Below are positions 56,601 through 64,000 of a DNA stretch of 64,000 nucleotides, piece after piece. The notes beneath the pieces are model-generated. The model saw nothing but the letters and a program-made list of their open reading frames with translations. It made no database searches and had not been told where the DNA came from. Location: contig JAPYKE020000265.1 of the NCBI GenBank assembly GCA_028554795.2, positions 207,501 to 271,500 of the forward strand, in the 5' to 3' direction. Numbering within the stretch: position 1 is the stretch's first letter; each line of letters begins with the position of its first letter. This stretch comes from Sinohyriopsis cumingii (lineage: Eukaryota > Mollusca > Bivalvia > Unionida > Unionidae). The position numbers were made by a program, and so were the translations under genes.

Positions 56601-59600
56601 AAACATTGGATGATGGCATGCGAGCACAGCTTCACAAACACAGGATGAATCCAGCGTGCTACATATTCCCAGGTTGCACACTGGGTTAAGGATGAATATG
56701 ACAGGGTTCCTGAATCGCCTATTATGAATGGTTTTGCTAAAGCAGAAATTGTCGGCAGGATAGAGAAGCCAGATGAGGGTGGTAGGCCAGATAAGGATGA
56801 TGAGATGGACACAGACGATAGTGAGAACATTTCCAATGATCTGAGCCTTGAGATGGCCACCATTTTTCATTCCAATATGGAAGACGAAGTCTTCGAGGGA
56901 TTTATTGATATTGGAGATGATTAAGTTAACTCTTAATCATTATTTTCTTAATTAGAATGTGGTACAGTTCTACTACAGGTAATAAAATAAATTACAACAC
57001 TGATGTGCTTTCAATTATAACTGACATGTTAAAAAATACTTATTATAAAACTGTTCATTTGTGTAAATTTGATACTGCATTTCAAAGATATGTTAAAGTA
57101 TAAAAAAAAGTATTATTATTTACTTTTCGTTTGTAACTTTTGTGTTTTCTGTCTCTAAATTTTCTTCACATTTCTGATTTCCCTATGGATAGCCTCATTT
57201 CCCTATTGTTAGCCTCACTGAGTTTATCTCATCTGTTGAATCTTTCAGTCAAGACTGGTTTCAACTGGAGTAATCAGGTTAAAGCTTTAGACCTTTAATT
57301 AACATGTACATAGTGTGCACATCCACGTGGCTCTTGTTGCAAAGGATATCATAATTAAAACAAGCATATACTGTTTATTCAGCTGTAACAGAATATCAGT
57401 GCCTTGTAGAGGCGCAAAATCACCAGCATGTTAGCATCGGTGATGCAATTTCATGATTGCCGCTAATATGGAATAACATACATCAATATTCATGAAATCG
57501 GAAGTTACTAGTGTAAAATTCAAAGCCAAGCTATTGAACTGGCCTCATCTTATACTCTGAATTGACTTATATATGGACGAAGGATGAAATAATTAAAAAA
57601 ATTAGTGAATTCGACTTGTACTCCACATCGACTTATCGGCCGGAAAATATGGTACATAAAAAAAATAATGTTTTCTCTCTATATAGACAAGATATGTATC
57701 TTGTCTATAAATGATTTACACAGTAGTCACTGAAAATATTTTGTAAAGTGCTTTCAGTTTAATTTCAACTTGTCACATGCTACTGAGTGAATCTTCTCTT
57801 ACCTTACAATTTTTGTCAGGAAATACAAATAGTTTTATCAAGTTTAGATTTTGAATATAGTTAAAGTAGTTTTCTTTCATCATATTAATAAATGTGTATT
57901 TTCATATTAGCATTTCTGTACATCAAAAGTCAGTCATCCTGGTCTAAGTTTTTTTTTTACTACAGGAAAGTGGCAATGTCAAGGTCATATGCAACCTGAC
58001 AAATACAATTAACCAAGGATCTCTAACAAAGTCAACACACATTTGATGACATTTTTGCCACTCAGTTCAATGTAATTTTACAACAATTAAAGTTATATTT
58101 AGTTCATGTTCTAAAAGCACTGTACAATGTGTTATACACTGAAAACAGCCCACACCATGCTATGGCACAGCAGGCCTTATACACAATCTATACAACTACT
58201 TCTGTTTTAAGTTGTTTTTGTTGTTGATGCTTTAATACCATTTTTAGCACACAATAGGATATATATGGTGGCCAGTATAGCTGTTGGAGGAAGTACCTGG
58301 GAAACCCATGGAGAAAAAAACCTACTGACACACGGAAAGCTAGTGGCAAGCTTTCTCACATACCCACACTGGTCGAGCATAGGACACAAACCAACACAGA
58401 TCTGCCACCCAGTGCCCCAATTCTTATTTAAGGTAGAATATAAGCACTGTAAAAGGCCACATCTGTTTGCCATGGTATAATATGGGATGTTTTCAATATA
58501 TTACGTTTAACTGATTGATAATATTAATATACATACTTATTCCATGCTCCTTGGCCCTGGCTGTCAACATGTCTGGATCATGAACTCGCTGAGCACCAGA
58601 CATAATTTCTTCCCCACGCATGAAGAAATCATATGAGTTGGACCATTTCTATGCAAGACAAAAATCTGAATTTTAACAGCATAAATAAAATAGACTATGT
58701 AGAACCTTTTAATTATTCACTACAGGCAAACAATTCTGAAGAAAAAATTCAAGGGGCTATACAATTTTGTTTGTTGTAAGCAGATCTGCATCATATAGAG
58801 TTAACTTAAAACTGCTAATATCCTTTATAAGCAGGTGTCCTTAGTACTGATGTGTTCTTTATAAACAGTGCCCTTTAAGCATTTGTCTTCAAAAATATGA
58901 TATCCTATATAAGCACGTGTCCTTCAGAGTGATGATGTCATTATTAAGCACATGTCCTCAATAATGATGATCTAATTGCTCATAAAAAGCTCGTTGGTTA
59001 TTTTGATAATATAAGCCTAATTACTAAGTTTGATAGCTATCTGATAAGAAAGTGAGTTAAGAAACTGCTGACAAGCTCAGCCAATCAAATGCAAGAGCAT
59101 TTCATAAATATGCATGGCTCATGCTGATGATTATACTAATCTTCATCAAGGAAGTCTATTTACCACGTTTTTTACTCAAAAATATAGTCTTCGGAGTGGT
59201 AGCAAGCTCAGCCAATCAAGTACAAGATCACTTCATTAATATATATATCTTGCTCTTTAGCTAACTCATTCAAGCCCACATTCTATGTTTGATCAAAACT
59301 GGATTGGAAATAAGATTTCCAAAGTGAAAACAATCTCAGTCAATCAGATGCACGATCACCTGATTCAAATGTATCTCACTCATTATCTAAGACTTCTGAG
59401 ACACTGATGATATATGCATTCATTCCAAGCTTGATAAAAGTTGGATCAGAAAAATGATCTTGGTAACAAGCTCAGGGGGCGCTCACCAATTAATATGTAC
59501 TTTAGAGAGAGTGACGTATGTAAGGTGAAGTAGTTCGCATTTAAAACATGCACAATGGAGAGATGTTGGCATACCTATATGCTACAGTAATGTAATGTGG

Positions 59601-62600
59601 ATGATATTTCTTTGGATATTGTACTTTTGGAAATTGTACATGATTTAAGCACACTGCTAACTAAAATGACCGCTCCTTTGTGTTAAAAAATCAGCCTGAC
59701 TTAGTCTAAAGTACACTATACATAGCAGCTATTAAAATAGGGAAAATGAATTTTGCCAGACTAGACAATACCAGCTTCTGAAAGTGCAATGAATGAATTA
59801 CCAAATATATAAAATATAAAAAAAATTATCAGCTCTTTTTTATACAATTTACCTCTTAAGTTCAGGAAGTGAAAATGACCAAGTAGAGCTAGCACTTTTT
59901 TGAAAGGTGCACATTTGAAGTAAGGCCAAGCTGTATACTCTACAACCCATAGTACACCCATCAATCATACACCAAAATAAAGGGAATTAAAGGTTCTTTT
60001 AATTATACCTAAGATATACAAGGTATTTATTTAAATAGCCAGTATAACCAGTGAGGAAAGCCGGTGAAATTTCTTTTTCTTTAAAATCCTAACCCTATGC
60101 AAAATACAAAACTGTAGAGCGCCACCTCAGCCAGTCTGATGCAAGATCGCCTCATTTATATGCAAGACTGCCTCATTTATATGCAAGATCACCTCATTTA
60201 TATGCAAGATCCCCACATTTATATGCATGGGTTCTCTCCTATCAATACTTATCATAGATTATGATGATATAAACCTATATTCCAAGTCATATCAGTTGTA
60301 TGGCCTCAGTGAAAGAAGTCAATGCTGATGGATAAAAGGTGGACGTATGGCCATACCAGAAGCTCATGTGGCCTTACAGCCATGTAAACTAAAAATGTTT
60401 TTTTTTTAATGAAATGTAAGAATCTGTCAGTTGACTGAACTCACGTTTAAATTTCTGGAAAATAAATGTAACAATTTCAAGCTTCATTAAATTTAATTAT
60501 AGATGTATATGTATTCATTGACACTGACATCAAACATCAATTTCTAACAACCTGCCTAAATGCAAAACTTCACTAAAGCATGACTGATGGATGGATTAAA
60601 AAGAAATACAAGTTTAAAACTTTAAAATTCTCTTTTTGTTAACCTAAAATATTTCTGCTCATCATTTTTATGCTTATTTTTCAAAAATTTATAAGAAAAA
60701 TGTCTTAAGATAAAGAAATTAAATTCTTCAAAGTAAATGTGATTAATGTGTGAGATGCATCATCAAAAAAGAAAGCATTTAGAAGAAATTCTGGCTGCTG
60801 TAGGTCTTTAAAAACTAGTGCTAGTACATACATTATCCTCTGGGTCAGGCATGGTGTAGAATGGCCGCACTGCTAGAGGAAACTTGTCCAAAATATAGAA
60901 GTCAGTGTCATACTGAAATAAAATATCAGTAAGTGATACACAACATTAACTAACTGTATAACAAAGGATGTTTACCCCCTTAAAATTACAAACATCTCAA
61001 ATGTAATGCTACATGCGTGACAATATGGAAACAAGTTTACCATACATGTTAGCATTTATAACACCCATTTTATAATTGGACAAACATATTTATAGGATGA
61101 GGAAAAAATTATACTTTCATAACCATTAAAATTTTTGGGTTTTGTGGTATTTAGTACATTTAGTGTTGGATGAACCTGGGAAGCCAACCAATCAACAGGA
61201 AGCTACTGTAAAGTTTTTTCACATATTTACATTGTTTGAGTCAAGACTCGCATCGACAGAAGTGAAACGTGTAAAGGCTAGGACCTTAGAATACTAAGAA
61301 AAGGGTATATCATGACTGTTTAAAGATAAGGAGATTATTACAATTAAGGAAAATTGCAATATCATGACTATCTAGGATAAGGATTATATCACGAGTATTT
61401 AAAGATAAGGACTATATCATGACTATTAAGGATAAGGACTATATCATGACTAAGGATGAGGACTATATCATGACTATTAAGGATAAGGACTATATCATGA
61501 CTATTTAAGGATAAGGACTATATCATGGCTATTTAAGGATAAGGACTATATCATGGCTATTTAGGATAAGGATATATCATGACTATTTAAAGATAAAACA
61601 TATCTCATGACTATTTAAGGACAAGGATTATATCATGATTATTTGAAGATAAGGTCTATATGACTATTTAAGGATAAGGACCGTATCATGACTATTTAAA
61701 GATAAAGAATACATCATGACTATTTCAAGATAAGGACTATGCCCATTTAAGGATAAGGATCATATCATGACAATGTAAGGATAAGGACTATATCATGACT
61801 ATTCAAAGATTAAGGACTATATTATGAATATTCAAAGGTTAAGGACTATATTATGAATATTTAAAGATAAAGCATATATCTGGACTAGTTGAAAATAAAG
61901 AGCATATCATGACCATTTAAGGATAAGGAGAATATCAAGACTAATGAAAATTACTATATCATGATTAATTAAGGGGAATGTCATAACTATATTGTGACTA
62001 CTTAAGGACAAGGACTATATCATGACTATTTAAATATAAGGACTATATCAGGACCATTAAAATGTAAGGGGTATACCATGACTAAAGATAAGAAGTATAT
62101 CAGGACTATTTAAGGGCAAGGGGTATATCAGGACTATTTAAGGGTAAGGACTCTCTCAGGACTATTTAAAAATAAGCGGTATATTATGACTATATAAGGG
62201 TATAGAGTATATCATGACTATTTTATGGTAAGGACTATATCAGGACTATTTAAAGATAGTGGCTGCTGTTGTTGTTGTGGGGTTTAGCACCATTTTTCAG
62301 CACACGATAGGCTATACATGGCGGCCAGTACTAATGGTGGAGGAAGAACCCGGGAAAACCCCGGAAAGAACCACCGACCCACGAGAAGCTACTGGCAAGC
62401 TTTCTCACATATCCACATTGGCCGAATCCAAGACTCAAACCCAAGCAGAGGTGAGATGGCAGTGATCCATAATGGACAGCGCTAAAGATAAGTGGTATAT
62501 CATGACTATATAAGGGTATGGAGTATGTCATGACTTTTTGGGGTTAGGATCATATCATGACTATTTAAAGATAAGTGGTATATCATGACTATATAAGAGT

Positions 62601-63503
62601 ATGAATTATATCACAACTATTTTCGGGTAAGGACTATATCAGGATGCACAAGTCAGATGCATATCCACACAAAAAACATCCATAGAAAAATTAAATTTCT
62701 GCAAAACCACAAAAATTAAATTCTCCAAAAGAACAAGATGAGGTCAATACGATTACATATCTAATAAACATTGTTAAGGGATCTTATTACAATATAGTCA
62801 TGATTCTGCCAGCCTCGATAATGCCATCTTCACTAGCCAAGTTTCTGATACATTAACCAAACGTGTTTGGAGGATCAATCAGATATTTCAGTGTTGTGCA
62901 CTATTGGATTTCATGAGTTGCCTCCCTTAGTATGTAAAGCCAACTAACCAACAGTGTGCAACAGCAGTGCACTGTACATTGGCCAAAAATGGTGAAGGAA
63001 ATTGATTTCAAAAGGATACTTTTTAAGTTTAAGATCGAAAGTATGACTACATACCAGACAGAAGCCATTACAGGGAAAGGATGTATTTGTGCAAACATGG
63101 ACAGCTGTGCAAAATCACTTATTTATGAATCCATTCCAGTTGTGTGCACCCCTTGTCTCAAGGAGAACAGTGTTTAAATTTGAACAACTTGAATTTGATT
63201 GGATGTGTAAGCTTGCTATTGCATTCAATGAAATTCCAACAAAAGGCACTGAAAGCAGACTTCTTTGGTTACCCTTTATGTTTAAATGGAACAGCCATAA
63301 AATGTGATATCATGCCACAAAATATTACTTGAATGCTTTTTGTTATAAAAATATATATCTCAGTGCAAGTGGTATGTTTTACCTTGGCTTTCACCAATCT
63401 GCCTAGGAGTTTTTCATTTGGTGTACTGAGATCCTCTGTATCTGCCATCTCAACTCCAACATCCCGTAACATTTGTACAGCCTCTCTGAACTCCAATCTC
63501 AAA
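53594..63503 (-). CDS. DARS1: Aspartyl-tRNA synthetase, cytoplasmic (C-terminal exons, partial)
   Basis: Five exons read right to left: 63503-63383, 60912-60832, 58648-58537, 54249-54178, 53685-53594. They join in one frame to about 159 residues and stop at TAG (53594-53596). The enzyme charges tRNA-Asp with aspartate in the cytosol and in animals is part of the multi-synthetase complex. The sequence shows [80 protein letters not shown] and the end [19 protein letters not shown] is class II motif 3. Compared with the human enzyme (501 residues), the window covers roughly the last third; the rest lies past the right edge. All introns are GT-AG. The largest (54250-58536) carries a pogo-like transposon, another a minisatellite. 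Confidence 0.97.
54178..54249 (-). CDS. DARS1: DARS1 exon (motif 3)
   Basis: Codes [20 protein letters not shown] then GGI, ending one base into the next Gly codon, donor G|GTATGT. Acceptor TTCATTTCAG. Confidence 0.96.
55501..56933 (+). pseudogene. pogo/Tigger-like transposase, broken
   Basis: ATG at 55501 starts [20 protein letters not shown], a helix-turn-helix start. After stops and shifts comes a CENP-B-type DNA-binding part ([20 protein letters not shown], then [17 protein letters not shown]). The DDE nuclease region shows NMDRT (first acidic residue), [12 protein letters not shown] (second) and [14 protein letters not shown] (third, Asp). The C-terminus is acidic ([19 protein letters not shown]) and ends at 56924 before the TIR-proximal part. 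Several frame breaks and stops, plus an internal repeat expansion at 56347-56550, mean it is not active as it stands. Confidence 0.85.
56347..56550. repeat. Five tandem copies of a 41-bp transposase segment
   Basis: GCATCATCCCAGGTGGTATG ACAAAGTTATTACA units begin at 56347, 56388, 56430, 56471 and 56512. The unit codes the [10 protein letters not shown] part just before the third catalytic Asp. Only the last copy continues correctly into QPLDVSV. Confidence 0.95.
57655..58206. other. DARS1 intron, nothing further recognised
   Basis: AT-rich intron sequence to the right of the transposon. Confidence 0.5.
58207..58422 (-). mobile_element. tRNA-derived SINE (family A), copy 7, old and degraded
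   Basis: The minus-strand body is still readable (TTTTTGTTGTTGATGCTTTA, GTGGCCAGTATAGCTGTTGG, GGCAAGCTTTCTCACATACC), but the tRNA head is mostly lost. Confidence 0.8.
58537..58648 (-). CDS. DARS1: DARS1 exon
   Basis: Codes [20 protein letters not shown] then [17 protein letters not shown], ending one base into a Lys codon, donor A|GTATGT. Acceptor TTGCATAG. Confidence 0.96.
59050..59500. repeat. Degenerate tandem repeat, about 130-140 bp unit
   Basis: AGCTCAGCCAATCAAATGCA, AGCTCAGCCAATCAAGTACA and ATCTCAGTCAATCAGATGCA head three successive units, each followed by CATTTCAT/ATATGCAT-type sequence. A fourth related head is at 60128. Confidence 0.7.
59505..60125. repeat. Dispersed repeat family D, most complete copy
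   Basis: Holds both the left part found at 47930-48430 and the right part found at 46030-46320, ending in CTGTAGAGCGCCACC. No coding capacity. Ends are not defined enough to name a class. Confidence 0.75.
60126..60232. repeat. 20-bp tandem repeat
   Basis: About four copies of CTCATTTATATGCAAGATCR. Confidence 0.85.
60832..60912 (-). CDS. DARS1: DARS1 exon
   Basis: 81 nt, phase 0 at both ends. Codes [20 protein letters not shown] then MPDPEDN. Acceptor TATTTCAG, donor AAT|GTATGT. Confidence 0.97.
61300..62650. repeat. Degenerate minisatellite, about 28-bp unit, in a DARS1 intron
   Basis: About 45 diverged copies of GGACTATATCATGACTATTT AAGGATAA, cut by a SINE at about 62263. Variants such as AGGGGTATATCAGG cluster on the right. 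Confidence 0.92.
62263..62485 (-). mobile_element. tRNA-derived SINE (family A), copy 8, 5'-truncated, inside the minisatellite
   Basis: GCTGCTGTTGTTGTTGTGGG tail, body, and part of the head ending at ATGGACAGCGC. TAAAGATAGTGG and TAAAGATAAGTGG lie on the two sides, either a target duplication or two minisatellite units. Confidence 0.92.
62651..63382. other. DARS1 intron, nothing recognised
   Basis: AT-rich; short overlapping open frames are without support. Confidence 0.6.
63383..63503 (-). CDS. DARS1: DARS1 exon, first in window
   Basis: 121 nt. Codes [20 protein letters not shown] then [20 protein letters not shown]. Acceptor ATGATTTCAG, donor AAG|GTAAAA. One base completes a codon from an exon past the window. 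Confidence 0.96.
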
Positions 63504-63867
63504 CTGAAATCATGGTAATTCTTCTTAAAAATGATGAAATAAGACCCTGACTTGTTTTCCTTACAAGAAAACTTTCAAAATTCTATGAAACCATGGTTTA
63601 AAAAAAGAAATCTATAAATTCTATATAAAATAATAAAATATTTGCCATAGTATATTCTAAATTGGTTCTTTAATCCATATAAATTCCATTAGTATGATTT
63701 AATTTCATGTAAAACATGGTAATATGACCTCACCTTTTCATCCAATTTATACTTTCTACAAATTACAAAAAGACACCTTTGCTAGATCAATATTATTCTA
63801 AATAAGAACTTAAAGAAGGACTGAATGTCCATCTAAACAGACATTTAATAAGTTTTCAATGGGGACC
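63504..63867. other. DARS1 intron, nothing recognised
   Basis: AT-rich sequence with no supportable feature. Confidence 0.6.
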
Positions 63868-64000
63868 AGGGACGTCTAAACCACTCTCTTGTATAGATCA
63901 CTGACATCTCACCTCTGTACACATGGGTTCAAGTCTCAGACTAGGCCAATGAGGGTATGTGAAATGCTTGCCAGTAGTTTCCCTTGTGTTGGTGGTTGTT
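63868..64000 (+). mobile_element. tRNA-derived SINE (family A), copy 9, degraded, cut by window edge
   Basis: GATCACTGACATCTCACCTC, B box GGTTCAAGTCTC and GCTTGCCAGTAGTTTCCCTT match the family. The A-box region is damaged. Confidence 0.82.

Larger units (their letters stand above)
54353..57652 (+). mobile_element. pogo/Tigger-like DNA transposon, full length, in a DARS1 intron
   Basis: Left end CCGTATTTTCTAGCCAATAA at 54353. Right end, reverse complement, CCATATTTTCCGGCCGATAA at 57652. Most of the first 25 bases agree. TA flanks both ends (54351-54352, 57653-57654), the target duplication of the Tc1/mariner-pogo superfamily. Subterminal copies of GACTTATATATGGA occur inside both ends. Length is 3.3 kb. 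A broken transposase lies in the middle, opposite in direction to DARS1. Confidence 0.88.

Overview
This is a piece of an animal nuclear genome, not bacterial. It has AT-rich sequence, GT-AG introns, long TA, CA and GATA-type microsatellites, minisatellites, tRNA-derived SINEs, degraded LINE reverse transcriptase and cut-and-paste transposon remnants. The mix of repeats, together with a lectin receptor that carries a WSC module, points to a lophotrochozoan, most likely a bivalve mollusc. That assignment is an inference from repeat style, not a database result.

Two protein-coding genes can be modelled at exon level. On the + strand, from about 8.9 kb (signal-peptide exon) and certainly from 28.9 kb to 39.9 kb, lies a single-pass membrane receptor. 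Its order is signal peptide, C-type lectin-like domain (CTLD) 1, CTLD2, transmembrane helix and a tyrosine-rich tail of about 200 residues. An eight-cysteine WSC domain, coded by two exons, sits inside the intron that separates the two halves of CTLD1. All relevant junctions are phase 1, so the transcript stays in frame with or without the cassette. On the - strand, from the right edge to 53.6 kb, are the last five exons of cytoplasmic aspartyl-tRNA synthetase (DARS1), about 159 C-terminal residues ending in the class II motif 3 region and the terminal RDPKRLTP.

Layout: 1-8.9 kb is repeats, including a 2.2 kb minisatellite of 34-bp units. 8.9-28.9 kb is the proposed giant first intron of the lectin gene, filled with a hAT-like MITE, two LINE remnants, SINEs, a 1.5 kb 42-bp minisatellite and a TIR element. 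28.9-39.9 kb is the lectin receptor body. 39.9-53.5 kb is intergenic. It holds an odd locus at 42-44.8 kb with a three-times-repeated promoter-like motif and a histone-type 3' stem-loop, then dispersed repeats and a second hAT-like element. 53.6-63.5 kb is DARS1, whose 4.3 kb intron contains a complete 3.3 kb pogo/Tigger-like transposon with a broken transposase.

The two genes are convergent and have no evident functional link: one is a probable surface recognition and signalling receptor, the other a housekeeping synthetase. The most interesting observation is the WSC domain nested inside a C-type lectin fold with a phase-compatible cassette and a GC donor site.
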